Origin: Aromatoleum tolulyticum
Lineage (GTDB): Bacteria > Pseudomonadota > Gammaproteobacteria > Burkholderiales > Rhodocyclaceae
Reading direction: 5' to 3'
DNA length: 64,000 bases
NCBI RefSeq assembly: GCF_900156155.1
Contig: NZ_FTMD01000005.1
Span: 124,001 to 188,000, forward strand
The notes under the pieces were generated by a model. That model was not told the DNA's origin. It did no database searches and worked only from the letters and a program-made list of their open reading frames with translations. Of this stretch, positions 46,392 to 54,614 are shown piece after piece. A program made the translations under genes and the position numbers. Positions within the stretch are counted from its first letter, which is position 1. Each line of letters starts with the position of its first letter.

Positions 46392-46934
46392 TCAACTGTC
46401 TGCCAGGAGCGTCCTGGCGCCGTCGAATCTGGATCTGAAATAGGGGCTGTCGAGCCGTTCGACGCGCACGCGCCCGCGGCTCGATGGCGCATGCACGAAC
46501 TTGCCTTCTCCCATGTAGATGCCCATGTGGGAGTAGGGGCGGTTCATGGTGTTGAAGAACACGAGGTCGCCCGGCTGGAGCACCGCGAGGCTGACCGGCC
46601 GCGTCCGGTCGGCGATCTGCGCGGCATTGTGCGGCAGGCGGCGGCCCGAGACCTGCTCGACGACGTAGGAAACCATGCCGCTGCAGTCGAGGCCGGCGTC
46701 GGGATTGCGGCCGCCGAAGCGGTAGCCGGTGTCGATCAGGCCCAGCGCGAAGATGACCATCTCGCGCGAATGCTCGGGGTCATCGAGGACGAAATAGTCG
46801 GCGCTTGCGCGTCCGGAAGGGACGGTCGGTGCGGATGACACGTCGGGCCGCGGGGCCGGGACGCTGCCGCAGGCTGCGACCAGGGCTGCGATCGCGGATG
46901 CGGTCAAGGCACGAAGCAGCTTGCGGACGGCCAT
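46392..46934 (-). CDS. NlpC/P60 peptidase, lipoprotein
   Basis: A cell-wall peptidase (D-Glu-diaminopimelate type) anchored by lipid. The 180-residue precursor has a lipobox VAAC with C22. Its catalytic domain holds C84 (GLDCSGMVSYVV), H136 (PYSHMGIYMG) and H148 (FVHAPSSRGRV). The start MAVRKLLRA is preceded by GGGGAGCT; an upstream ATG five codons earlier is less well placed. It lies in a run of envelope genes on the minus strand, but gaps of 90 bp on each side suggest separate transcription. Confidence 0.92.
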   Translation of the reverse strand: MAVRKLLRALTASAIAALVAACGSVPAPRPDVSSAPTVPSGRASADYFVLDDPEHSREMVIFALGLIDTGYRFGGRNPDAGLDCSGMVSYVVEQVSGRRLPHNAAQIADRTRPVSLAVLQPGDLVFFNTMNRPYSHMGIYMGEGKFVHAPSSRGRVRVERLDSPYFRSRFDGARTLLADS

Positions 46935-47024
46935 GGAGCTCCCCTGCACACTATCCGCAAACGATAGGGAAATAGTCGTCGGGTGTCCAGTGGGGCCGAA
47001 CGCGCGGACGTTCCCGGCCGGGCG

Positions 47025-47354
47025 TCAGAGCGAGGCCTTGCGGATGGCGCTGCAGGCCGGACTTTCGGGCAGGCCCGGTCGTTCGAGCATGGCCTGGTCT
47101 CCGCTGGCCGAGAGTACCGTATAGCCGTCGGAGTACTTTGCCCCGCTGGCCGTCTTCTCGCCCGTGAGGGCGAAGATGCCGGCGCCGGTGCGCAGGCGCA
47201 CGTGGCCTTCCAGGTATTCGACGGTGAATTGCTCCCCGCCGGGGCAGGAGTAACTGACGACCCGCGAACCGTCGCGGGTCCAGGCGGTGCCGGCGAGGGA
47301 ACCCGCGCCGATGAGAAGTGCGGAAAGGGCTGCCAGTTGGCGATCGAGGCGCAT
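47025..47354 (-). CDS. MliC-type lysozyme-inhibitor domain protein
   Basis: A 109-residue exported protein with a signal-like N-terminus (LAALSALLIGAGSLAG) and a MliC-like beta-barrel: VSYSCPGGEQFTVEYLEG, then KTASGAKYSDGYTVLSASGDQAMLER. The conserved SxGxxYxxxxxxxxxxG pattern of c-type lysozyme inhibitors is present. I see no lipobox cysteine at the signal end, so it is probably periplasmic rather than membrane-bound. The role is protection of the wall from host or predator lysozyme. Confidence 0.8.
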   Translation of the reverse strand: MRLDRQLAALSALLIGAGSLAGTAWTRDGSRVVSYSCPGGEQFTVEYLEGHVRLRTGAGIFALTGEKTASGAKYSDGYTVLSASGDQAMLERPGLPESPACSAIRKASL

Positions 47355-47393
47355 GGAGTGTCTTTCAGAAGCGTGCGGCGGGTGCGTGCCGCG

Positions 47394-48107
47394 TTAGTCC
47401 GTCAGTTCGATGGTGCCGCTGACGGTGACGATGATTTCGGTCTCGCCGGCTTCGACGGGCATTGGCGAGGCCTCGGCAGCGAATGCCGCCGCGCGCGCCG
47501 CGGGGAAAGGGGGGCGGGGGCTGCCGCCGTGGGCGACGGAGAGGTGGCGAATCCGCCACGGCTTGTTCAGCGTGGCGGCGATGGCTCCGGCGCGCTCCTG
47601 GAAGGCGCGGATCGCGTCGGTGGCGGCGAGGTCGGCCGTGCTCTTGCGGGTTTCGGGCGAGGGCTGCAGGATCAGGCCGGAAAGTGCGAGCGTTCCCTGG
47701 AGCTTGCCGACGAGTTCGGTGAGGGCGGGGAGGTCCCGGCTTTCGAGCTGGATGTCGGTGCGCATGCGCCAGCCTTCGATGCGCCGGCCTTCCTTGCCAT
47801 ACACCGGAAAGGTGGCGGTGCCGGCTGACTTCGCCTTCACCGTGGCATAGCCGCGCGCCTGTTCCAGCGCCGCCGCGATGGCGGTGTTGACCTGGCGCGC
47901 GAGCGCGCCGGGATTGCGGTCGTCCGCCTGGAAATAAAGGGTTGCGATGGCGAGGTCGTTGGCTGCCGCACGGCGGGCGTCGGCCGACAGCTCGACTGTG
48001 GTTGCCCCGCTGTCGGCTTTCTGTTCCGCTGCGTGGCTCCACGTGGAGGCCAGCAGGGGAAGCATCAGGATCAGCAGGGAGCGTCGCAGGGCCGTATGTC
48101 TGTGCAT
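47394..48107 (-). CDS. SIMPL (DUF541) domain protein, exported
   Basis: A 237-residue exported protein of the SIMPL/DUF541 family, predicted to form ring-like or membrane-associated assemblies; its role is unclear (oxidative stress has been proposed for homologues). The signal peptide runs MHRHTALRRS to WSHAA. The core ATTVELSADARRAAANDLA and the end ETEIIVTVSGTIELTD are family-like. The start at 48107 has a CGGAA site; an upstream ATG six codons earlier has none. It is 39 bp upstream of the MliC gene on the same strand, probably co-transcribed. Confidence 0.82.
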   Translation of the reverse strand: MHRHTALRRSLLILMLPLLASTWSHAAEQKADSGATTVELSADARRAAANDLAIATLYFQADDRNPGALARQVNTAIAAALEQARGYATVKAKSAGTATFPVYGKEGRRIEGWRMRTDIQLESRDLPALTELVGKLQGTLALSGLILQPSPETRKSTADLAATDAIRAFQERAGAIAATLNKPWRIRHLSVAHGGSPRPPFPAARAAAFAAEASPMPVEAGETEIIVTVSGTIELTD

Positions 48108-48246
48108 ATTCCGTTCGGAAGACATCAAGGCGCGCAGTGTAGCGCGACGGCGTCGGGCGGCAAGCATTCCATGCAAACGTGTTGTAATCGTGTGTAAGGC
48201 GATGACGGTGGAACCGCCGCGCAATGGGCGATTCCTGCGGTTCGGC

Positions 48247-50217
48247 CTAGAGCACGATGTCGCTGTGGGAGAGTGCTATCTGTCCGACGTTGATCGCGAA
48301 TTCGGGCTTTGCGTCGGCGTCAACGTTGCCGTACAGGATGCCGCCGGCGAACTGGAGCTGACCTGGCGCATAGAAGGCGGTTCCGGCAGCGAGGAAGGTG
48401 GCGTCGAAGGCGTCGTTCTCAGCAGTGAGGAGGTTCGCGTCGATGAGGGACAGGTCGAGGAGATCTTCGCCGATCGCGAAATCCGTGATCAGGTCTGCCG
48501 TACGGGCATTCGTGCCGGTATCGGAAACGGTGTCGAAGCGGAAGACGTCCTGGCCGCCGCCGCCGGTGAGGAGGTCGCGCCCCCCCGCGCCGATCAGGGT
48601 GTCTTCGCCGCCGCGGCCGTCGAGGGTATTGCGGCCGGCGTTGCCGGCGATGACGTTGTCGCCGTCGTTGCCGGTGCCGTCCGCGCGTGCGCGGCCGGTG
48701 AGGGTGAGGTGTTCGAGGTCGGCGCCGAGGGCGAAGGAGACGGTGCTGCGCACGGTGTCGATGCCGCCGAGCAGGCCGTTCGACTCGGTCACGATGTCAT
48801 TGCGGTTGTCGACAACATAGGTGTCGTCGCCGTTGCCGCCGGAGAGGCGGTCCGCACCACGGCCGCCGTCGAGCAGGTCGTGTCCGAAGCCGCCGTCGAG
48901 CGAATCGGCGCCGCCGAGGCCGAACAGTTGGTCGTCGGCGTCGGTGCCGGTGAGGATGTTGGCGCGGCCGGTGCCCGAGACCGTGATCCCGGCAACGGGC
49001 GCCGCGCGCTGCCCGCCGGCGAGTTCGCCGGCGCTGCGGGTGACGTCGTTGGCGAAGCGGAAGTACTCGGTGCCGGTGACGGTGTCGATCCCGGTCGACT
49101 GGCTCTGGAACGTGAAGATTCCGGTGGTGGCGTCGTAGATGATCGCGTAGCTGCCGAGGTCCGCGCCCAGGGTGGCCCAGTCGATACCCGTGCCGCCGTC
49201 GAGATAGTCGTTGCCGCCACCGCCGAGGAGCTCGTCGTCGCCGCCGAGGCCGTAGATGGTGTCGTTGCCGCCGCCGCCGTCGAGACGGTTCGCGAGGGTG
49301 TTGCCGCGGATCGAATCGGAGCCCTCGCCGCAGACGACGTTTTCGATGTCCGTCGAGTATGCGATGGCGATGTTGTTGGTCATGTCGTTGCAGGAGCTGT
49401 AGGCTCCCGGCGCGATATCGACCGTGCTGCCCGACGACCAGCCGCTGAGATTGAGGGTGTCGTTTCCGCCTGCGTCGTAGATGGTGAGGACGGGATGGGC
49501 GTTGCGCGTGAAATCGAGGATCTCCGCCATCGCACCGGTGACGTTCGAGCCGAAGCCGTAGGTGGTGTCGCCGGTGCGCGTCGTGCGGTCGGCGCCGTAC
49601 ATGCTCTGGATCGCCAGGACGTCGTCGAGCATGGGGGTCTGGGGCTGGTAGAGCCTGCCGTCCGAGCCGACCCAGTCGGCCCATGCGATCTGGCCGGTTC
49701 CGGCCGACCATGCGCCGTAGGATGGACCGAAATAGGACATGACGGACAGGACCGTGCTGTCCTGGTAGCTCGTCGGCTCGGCCGCGTAGCCGTTGTAGTC
49801 GCCCATGTGGTCCAGGCCCAAGGCGTGGCCGACCTCATGGACATAGGTCATGTAGCCGTAGCCGCCGACCTCGGGGTCGGCCAGGGAGGCATCGCCGGAT
49901 CTGAACCAGACGCTTCCGTGCGATGGGAAGTAGGCGTGGGCGTAGTCGGCGTTGAGGGTGAGTCCGAATTCGACATCGGACGCGGATCCCGATATTTCCG
50001 CGAAGGACGGGGCGATCAGTTCGTCCCACGAGGTGAGCGCCACTTCGGCGTACGCCTGCCCGGTTGCGCCCAGCGGCTGGAAGGAGCCGCCTTCGTCGGT
50101 CCAGAACAGGCTGGCGGCGGTGACCGGGAAGGCGTAGGTGATGGTGCTGCCGACCCAGTGATAGCCGGAATCGAGCTGGTCGATGATCTGCTGCGTCGAG
50201 AGTGATGCCAGCGCCAT
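48247..50217 (-). CDS. Serralysin-like M10 zinc metalloprotease with RTX repeats
   Basis: A 656-residue protease expected to leave through a type I secretion system: there is no N-terminal signal, and calcium-binding GGxGxDxUx repeats sit in three groups (about 310-350, 425-470 and 545-585). The zinc site is complete, HEVGHALGLDH with H127, E128, H131 and H137, and the Met-turn is SVMSYF (M160), as in serralysins. The C-terminus ends in hydrophobic DIVL, the usual export signal shape. The start follows GGAGG. No ABC exporter, membrane fusion protein or Inh-type inhibitor gene is in the window, so these must lie elsewhere. Confidence 0.93.
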   Translation of the reverse strand: MALASLSTQQIIDQLDSGYHWVGSTITYAFPVTAASLFWTDEGGSFQPLGATGQAYAEVALTSWDELIAPSFAEISGSASDVEFGLTLNADYAHAYFPSHGSVWFRSGDASLADPEVGGYGYMTYVHEVGHALGLDHMGDYNGYAAEPTSYQDSTVLSVMSYFGPSYGAWSAGTGQIAWADWVGSDGRLYQPQTPMLDDVLAIQSMYGADRTTRTGDTTYGFGSNVTGAMAEILDFTRNAHPVLTIYDAGGNDTLNLSGWSSGSTVDIAPGAYSSCNDMTNNIAIAYSTDIENVVCGEGSDSIRGNTLANRLDGGGGNDTIYGLGGDDELLGGGGNDYLDGGTGIDWATLGADLGSYAIIYDATTGIFTFQSQSTGIDTVTGTEYFRFANDVTRSAGELAGGQRAAPVAGITVSGTGRANILTGTDADDQLFGLGGADSLDGGFGHDLLDGGRGADRLSGGNGDDTYVVDNRNDIVTESNGLLGGIDTVRSTVSFALGADLEHLTLTGRARADGTGNDGDNVIAGNAGRNTLDGRGGEDTLIGAGGRDLLTGGGGQDVFRFDTVSDTGTNARTADLITDFAIGEDLLDLSLIDANLLTAENDAFDATFLAAGTAFYAPGQLQFAGGILYGNVDADAKPEFAINVGQIALSHSDIVL

Positions 50218-50270
50218 GCGCGCCTCCGTGTCCGTACAGGATGGTTTGCCGGACAGGCGAATCGATCATG

Positions 50271-50288
50271 GCGTCGCCGGGGCGACGC
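50271..50288 (-). terminator. Hairpin between the HDOD and serralysin genes
   Basis: GCGTCGCC-GG-GGCGACGC is an 8-bp inverted repeat 98 bp past the HDOD stop and 53 bp before the protease start. It may end the HDOD transcript; there is no T-tract. Confidence 0.3.
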
Positions 50289-50386
50289 GCAGCGCTCCGG
50301 CAGCCTTCCGTCGGAGGGGAATTTTACAGGCAATCCGTGCGGGAATCCTCTCCGTAGTTTCCGTTTGCGCCCGGTTGCCGCGGACG

Positions 50387-51259
50387 TCAGTTGTCGAGCG
50401 CGGAGTGGAGTTCCGCGGTCGCAGTCTTCATGTCGTCGATGAGGGACAGATAGGGTTCGCCGAGCTCGGTGCGGGCCTGCCCGGCGGCGTCGAAATCCTT
50501 CTTCATCCACTCGAAATGTCCGCCGGCCATGACATTGCCGATGTAGACGATGTCGGTGAGGTTGCGTGGATATTCTGGCACGGGGCGGGGGTGGTCGTGG
50601 TCGCGCGTGGCGATGGCGATTTCCTCGGGGATGCCGAGGGCGAAGAGCAGGGACTCGCCGATGCTCTCGTGCCACTGGTAGACGAGGTGCTTGACGGTAT
50701 CCGGTCGTTGACGCAATTCGTCGTACTGCGAGGCGCGATAGAGCATGTAGCTGGCGCCCAGGTCATGCACCAGGCCGGCGAACAGTGCCTGCTCGGCGGT
50801 GACACGACCGAACTTGCGCGCGAGAACGGAACAGGCGGCAGCGGTGGTCACGGAATGCGTCCACAGCCGTCTGGAGATGCCGTCGAAGTCGGTGAGGTCC
50901 TTCGCCAGCAGGAGTTGCTTCATCGCGACGCCGAGCGCGAGGGAACGTACCGCCTTCATGCCGATGCGCATGATTGCGGACTGCAGATCCTTGCACGGCG
51001 GGCCATCGCGGCGGTTGAGCACGGAATTGGCTACGCTCAGCAGGCGGCTGCTGATCATCGGGTCGAGGCTTACGGCAGCACTGATCCGTTCGACGGGGGC
51101 GTCGGGGTCGTCGAGCAGTTCGCGCAGGCGGATGGTGACGTCGAAACAGGTTGGGACGACCAGTTTGCTCGACATTTCGCTGGCGATGTCTTCCAGCATC
51201 TGGAAACGCTGGGCCTTCAGTGCATCGCCGGTCTTGTCTTCTTCGCGGGTAGGGGACAT
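50387..51259 (-). CDS. HDOD domain protein
   Basis: A 290-residue stand-alone HDOD protein. HDOD is a degenerate HD phosphohydrolase-like domain found in signalling proteins. The core runs from about 25 to 230: PTCFDVTIRLRELLDDPDAP, SLDPMISSRLLSVANSVL, IMRIGMKAVRSLALGVAM and LFAGLVHDLGASYML. One HD pair is retained (VHDLG), but the full metal set is not apparent. No receiver, EAL or GGDEF domain is attached. Homologues affect motility, biofilm or quorum pathways; nothing here identifies which. Confidence 0.88.
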   Translation of the reverse strand: MSPTREEDKTGDALKAQRFQMLEDIASEMSSKLVVPTCFDVTIRLRELLDDPDAPVERISAAVSLDPMISSRLLSVANSVLNRRDGPPCKDLQSAIMRIGMKAVRSLALGVAMKQLLLAKDLTDFDGISRRLWTHSVTTAAACSVLARKFGRVTAEQALFAGLVHDLGASYMLYRASQYDELRQRPDTVKHLVYQWHESIGESLLFALGIPEEIAIATRDHDHPRPVPEYPRNLTDIVYIGNVMAGGHFEWMKKDFDAAGQARTELGEPYLSLIDDMKTATAELHSALDN

Positions 51260-51344
51260 TGCGGGTAGTGCGAGGTCGGGGTGGGTTGTCGGGCGTTCGC
51301 TGAGCGGCGGCCGTCTTCGGGCGGAAGCGGCGCACGGTGCGCGA

Positions 51345-51809
51345 TCATGAACTTCGTATCAGGCGCAGGTCCGTGATGAATTCCTGTGCTTCGCCGATGG
51401 AGATTCTGGCAAAGGAGGGGTGCAAGGGGTTGAGCAGGTAGTTCGTTTCCGACGGGATCACCGCGCTGGGAACGGCGAGGACGGCGGCCGAATTGCCCTT
51501 CGCCCAGTCGCTGCCGAGATCCTGCAGGTGTTCGCGCGCCGCGGGGCTGCGCCAGTCGCCGGGCAACTCGTCCACGGCGATACGGTCGATGCGCAGGCCG
51601 CTCGGGATTCTTGCCGGAATGACCACGTAACGGGCGCGCAAGGGTTCGTCCTGCACGAGCATTTCGAGCATGGCGAGGGATTGTGTCGCAGCGGTATATA
51701 CCATCGGGACGCCCTTGCGATTCCAGCGCCCGCCGTACAGGCGCGCGCCCTCGCCCGAGAATGCCGAATCCGCGAAACGCGCCGTCACCAGACGCCACCC
51801 CGTGAGCAT
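51345..51809 (-). CDS. RES-domain toxin (NAD-depleting type)
   Basis: Toxin half of a RES-Xre pair. RES toxins break down NAD+ and arrest growth. The 154-residue product has the full domain: ARLYGGRWNRKGVPMVYTA with R28 and Y38, E49 (LAMLEML), and the late SAVIPSETNYLLNPLHPSF with the conserved serine. These are the residues expected at the ADP-ribosyl-transferase-like pocket. Its ATG shares one base with the antitoxin stop (TGATG), so expression is coupled and follows the antitoxin. Confidence 0.93.
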   Translation of the reverse strand: MLTGWRLVTARFADSAFSGEGARLYGGRWNRKGVPMVYTAATQSLAMLEMLVQDEPLRARYVVIPARIPSGLRIDRIAVDELPGDWRSPAAREHLQDLGSDWAKGNSAAVLAVPSAVIPSETNYLLNPLHPSFARISIGEAQEFITDLRLIRSS

Positions 51810-52270
51810 CAGGCGAATACGCCGTGCTCGATGCGGCCCAGGGTGTCCAGCACGCTCTCGGCTCCGATGTCCGTGTCCATCAGCGACAACGGCACGGCAG
51901 CGCCGAGGGCCGTGTTGGGCGACTTCAGCCAGTGCATGGCAACGTCCGGGTCCTCGAAGACCTCCTGGGCGCGTTCCGCGACCCGTGCGAGACGTACGAG
52001 CTTGGCGGATTCCTCGCTGTTGAGGGTGCCTTCCTTCTTGCGCCGCGCCAGCGTCCGTTCCGGTATGCCCAGGGCCCCGGCAAGTTCGGCCTGGGTGACA
52101 TGCAGCGTTTTCGTGGCCGAATCGACGGCCGCCGAGGAAATGCCGCGGCGGATGACGGAGACCCAGTCGAGCGCCGTCCGCGGCTTTGCATGCAGCACGC
52201 CCTGGCCGCCGAGCACGGATTCGATCGAAAGCGAGACGGTGGGCGGAAGAACTGCAGCAGGGGTACTCAT
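51809..52270 (-). CDS. Xre/MbcA/ParS-type antitoxin of the RES-Xre pair
   Basis: A 153-residue DNA-binding antitoxin. A helix-turn-helix (TQAELAGALGIPERTLARRK near 75-95) is followed by the C-terminal toxin-binding DUF2384 region (AQEVFEDPDVAMHWLKSPN), with NTALGAAVPLSLMDT typical of MbcA/Xre partners. The start MSTPAAV follows GGAG at 6 nt; the ATG seven codons earlier is less likely. Two half-palindromes flank a TATAAT box just upstream, fitting autoregulation. Confidence 0.92.
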   Translation of the reverse strand: MSTPAAVLPPTVSLSIESVLGGQGVLHAKPRTALDWVSVIRRGISSAAVDSATKTLHVTQAELAGALGIPERTLARRKKEGTLNSEESAKLVRLARVAERAQEVFEDPDVAMHWLKSPNTALGAAVPLSLMDTDIGAESVLDTLGRIEHGVFA

Positions 52271-52285
52271 GGTGAACTCCATTGA

Positions 52286-52319
52286 CGCCATCTGGCTTTA
52301 ATTATAGGCAAATTTGGCG
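52286..52319 (-). promoter_or_regulatory. RES-Xre promoter with flanking operators
   Basis: On the minus strand TATAAT (52306-52301) is a perfect -10 box about 30 bp before the antitoxin ATG. It is flanked by GCCATCTGGC (52287-52296) and GGCAAATTTGGCG (52307-52319), two imperfect palindromes sharing GCCAnnTGGC/TTTGGC arms. Binding of the antitoxin or complex here would block the promoter. The -35 box is weak. Confidence 0.6.
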
Positions 52320-52330
52320 TTTCTGGGGGT

Positions 52331-53299
52331 TCAGCATGCCCGGTCGGGCACTGCCGCGAGCACCTGCTCGAGGAAATCGCGCGAGGGCATGCGAAAGCCG
52401 GCGGCGTTGGGGTGGCCGCCGCCGCCGTAGTGTTCGGCGATGCGCGCGACGTTCACGACGTTGCAGCCGCGTAGCGATGCCTTCACGAAGCCGTCGCCGG
52501 CAAGCTGCCAGACGAGGCCGAAGGTGCGTGAGCGTTCGGCGAGCCGTCCGCCGAGTTCGGACGCGAATGCGGCGCTGGCGTTGATTGCCAGGCCGCTGAC
52601 CCGCTCGTCGGACGGGGAGGCCGTGGCGCCCGGCGCGACGGTGGACTGCAAGCCCACGGGCATCACCAGCGCACTTGCCGCGAGCCGGTCGACCTCGATG
52701 GCGAGGAAGCGGTCGACGGCTTCGCCTTCGTCGAGCAGGGCCCGATGGGCGGGGGACGTCGCATCCTCGCTTGCGCGCACGATGGGATCCCAGCTCGGGA
52801 AGGCGAAGTCGCGCATGCGCAGTGCGCGGCAGAACGGGCGCGTGCCGGGAAGCCGGAAGCGCCACATGTCCTGGTCTTCGATGTGTGCGAGCGCTGCCGG
52901 GACGGCCGTATCGGGGTGGAAATGTTCCCATGCGAGCCGGGCGCCGGATCGTTCGAGATCGAAGATCACCGTCAGATTGCGGGCGGGATCGTGATGGCGT
53001 GCGCCGCTGTTCCCTTCGTCCGTGTGCAGCAGCTCGGCCCACGCCGCGCGGGCGCTGGCGTGGTGATCGATCAGGCAGACGGAGCAGGCCCGCGCGGACA
53101 TGCGCTCGAGTTCGGCGCGGGGAAAGGAGAAGTCGAGGATGAAGACGTCGCGTCCGGCGACGTCTTCGACCTGCCAGGCGCTGCCGTAGTGCACCGGCAG
53201 GTAGCGTGCCGCATTGCCGAGGCGGCGCCAGGCGGCGTAGGCCGCGCCGAAGCCGTCGAGGCAGTCGGCGTGGTAGTAGATGGTGGTTGGTGTGCTCAT
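52331..53299 (-). CDS. DHH/DHHA1-family phosphoesterase
   Basis: A 322-residue phosphohydrolase of the NrnA/RecJ superfamily. Motifs present: HADCLDG at 10-16, DFSFP at 56-60, IDHH (78-80), and the DHHA1 GGGGHPNAAG near the end. The likely substrates are short oligoribonucleotides, phosphonucleotides or cyclic dinucleotides; the short form without a long linker leaves this open. The start MSTPTTIYYHADC is fixed by homology; about 48 codons of open frame upstream show none. It lies 31 bp upstream of the RES-Xre promoter elements, on the same strand. Confidence 0.87.
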   Translation of the reverse strand: MSTPTTIYYHADCLDGFGAAYAAWRRLGNAARYLPVHYGSAWQVEDVAGRDVFILDFSFPRAELERMSARACSVCLIDHHASARAAWAELLHTDEGNSGARHHDPARNLTVIFDLERSGARLAWEHFHPDTAVPAALAHIEDQDMWRFRLPGTRPFCRALRMRDFAFPSWDPIVRASEDATSPAHRALLDEGEAVDRFLAIEVDRLAASALVMPVGLQSTVAPGATASPSDERVSGLAINASAAFASELGGRLAERSRTFGLVWQLAGDGFVKASLRGCNVVNVARIAEHYGGGGHPNAAGFRMPSRDFLEQVLAAVPDRAC

Positions 53300-53375
53300 G
53301 GTCCGTCCCATCATGCCACAGGGCGGGTGGGACGGACCGCCGGCGGCCGGGGGGCCGGAGAGGGCACGACCGGAA

Positions 53376-54533
53376 TCAGGACGCGCTTCGCACCAACGCC
53401 GCCAGGCGCTCCAGGCCGACGTCGGCCTGCTCCGCGGTCGCATGACTGAAATTGAGCCGCAGCTGGCCGCAGGCCTCGACCTCGTAAGGCAGGAAGGGCT
53501 CGCCCGGCATGAAGGCGACGTTCGCTGCGATGGCCTTCGGCAGGAGCGCGCGGGTGTCGATCCGCTCCTTAAGCGTCAACCAGAAGAAGAGGCCGCCGGG
53601 GGGCGTGCGCCACGTGGCGATGTCGCCGAAATGTCGGCGGAGGGCCTGTTCGAACGCGTCGCGGCGCGCGCGATAGCTCGCGACGAGGGTGTCGATGCGC
53701 GCATGGCGCGCCGGATCGTTGAGCTGCTGCAGCACCACCCACTGGCTGACGCGGTTGCTGTGCAGGTCGGCAGCCTGCTTGAGGCGCGTCAGGAAGGGGA
53801 GCAGTTCGGGCGAGGCGACGAGGTAGCCCAGACGCAGTCCGGGAGCGAGGCTCTTCGAAAAGGAGCCCTGGTAGATCCACGGCGTGCGCCGCAGCCGCGC
53901 GCACAGCGGCGTGCGTTCGCAGGGATCGTAGGCGAGGTCGCGGTAGGGGTCGTCCTCGAACACGGGGATCCGCGCTTCGTCGAGGCTGGCGGCCAGGGCG
54001 GCGCGTTGCGCGGCGTCGAGGCAGCGTCCGCTCGGATTCTGGAAGGTGGGGATGACGTAGGCGAACGCGGGTTTCTCGCGCACGAACGATGCCGTATCGG
54101 GTGCCTCGGCATCGTAGGCGAGCAGACGTGCGCCGAAGAAGCGGAACACCTGCAGGGCCGCGAGGTAGGTCGGGGACTCCACGGCAACCGGGGTCTGCGG
54201 ATCGATGAACAGTTTGGCGACGAGGTCGATGCCCTGCTGCGACCCGGAGACGATCAGCACCTGGTCGGCCGTGCAATCCAGGCCCCGCGTGCGCAGGTCC
54301 GCGGCGATCCATTCGCGCAGCGGGCGTTCCCCCTCGCTGGGACCGTACTGCAGCGCATTCTGCGGCATGGTGTCGAGGGACAGGCGCGGAAAACTGTCGC
54401 CGGAGGGCAGTCCGCCGGCGAACGAGATCATGCCCGGGCGATCGACGACGGCGAGGATTTCGCGGATCGGCGACGCGTGCAGGTCGCGGGTGCGGGTGGA
54501 AAATGCGGGGAGGGCGGAAGGCTGGGCGGTCAT
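53376..54533 (-). CDS. PLP-dependent aminotransferase (class I/II, LysN/2-aminoadipate type)
   Basis: A fold-type I aminotransferase of 385 residues. The PLP lysine is K227 in YQGSFSKSLAPGLRLGYL, with FEDDPYRDL for the cofactor aspartate and the substrate motifs GGLPSGDSFP and YGPSEGERPLREW at the start. These features match the 2-aminoadipate/aromatic aminotransferase (MocR-C-terminal-like) group. The substrate is uncertain. It diverges from a MarR regulator, with 72 bp between the starts holding two copies of GTCAA-N5-TTGAC, so it is probably under that regulator. Confidence 0.9.
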   Translation of the reverse strand: MTAQPSALPAFSTRTRDLHASPIREILAVVDRPGMISFAGGLPSGDSFPRLSLDTMPQNALQYGPSEGERPLREWIAADLRTRGLDCTADQVLIVSGSQQGIDLVAKLFIDPQTPVAVESPTYLAALQVFRFFGARLLAYDAEAPDTASFVREKPAFAYVIPTFQNPSGRCLDAAQRAALAASLDEARIPVFEDDPYRDLAYDPCERTPLCARLRRTPWIYQGSFSKSLAPGLRLGYLVASPELLPFLTRLKQAADLHSNRVSQWVVLQQLNDPARHARIDTLVASYRARRDAFEQALRRHFGDIATWRTPPGGLFFWLTLKERIDTRALLPKAIAANVAFMPGEPFLPYEVEACGQLRLNFSHATAEQADVGLERLAALVRSAS

Positions 54534-54551
54534 CGTGGCGTCCGGTGAAAT

Positions 54552-54566
54552 GTCAATAATCTTGAC
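54552..54566. promoter_or_regulatory. MarR operator candidate, copy 1 (GTCAA-TAATC-TTGAC)
   Basis: A 15-bp palindrome with 5-bp arms, 18 bp from the aminotransferase ATG. It also supplies TTGACC, a -35-like element facing marR. Confidence 0.6.
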
Positions 54567-54599
54567 CTATGGACAAGGTAATGGTTCGCCTTCTAGCAT

Positions 54600-54614
54600 G
54601 TCAATATGGTTGAC
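54600..54614. promoter_or_regulatory. MarR operator candidate, copy 2, over the marR start codon
   Basis: GTCAA-TATGG-TTGAC repeats the arms and spacing of copy 1, 48 bp further on. The ATG of the MarR gene (54606) lies inside it, which would let the repressor block its own translation or transcription start region. Confidence 0.6.

Noticed and set aside
49100-49320. Repeated GC-rich triplet pattern resembling a tandem DNA repeat
   Set aside because: It is the coding sequence of the glycine/aspartate RTX repeats, not an independent DNA repeat.
48247-50205. 752-codon frame antisense to the serralysin gene
   Set aside because: Valine/alanine/glycine-rich repeat text is the mirror of the RTX repeats; the minus strand has a full zinc site and a good ribosome site.
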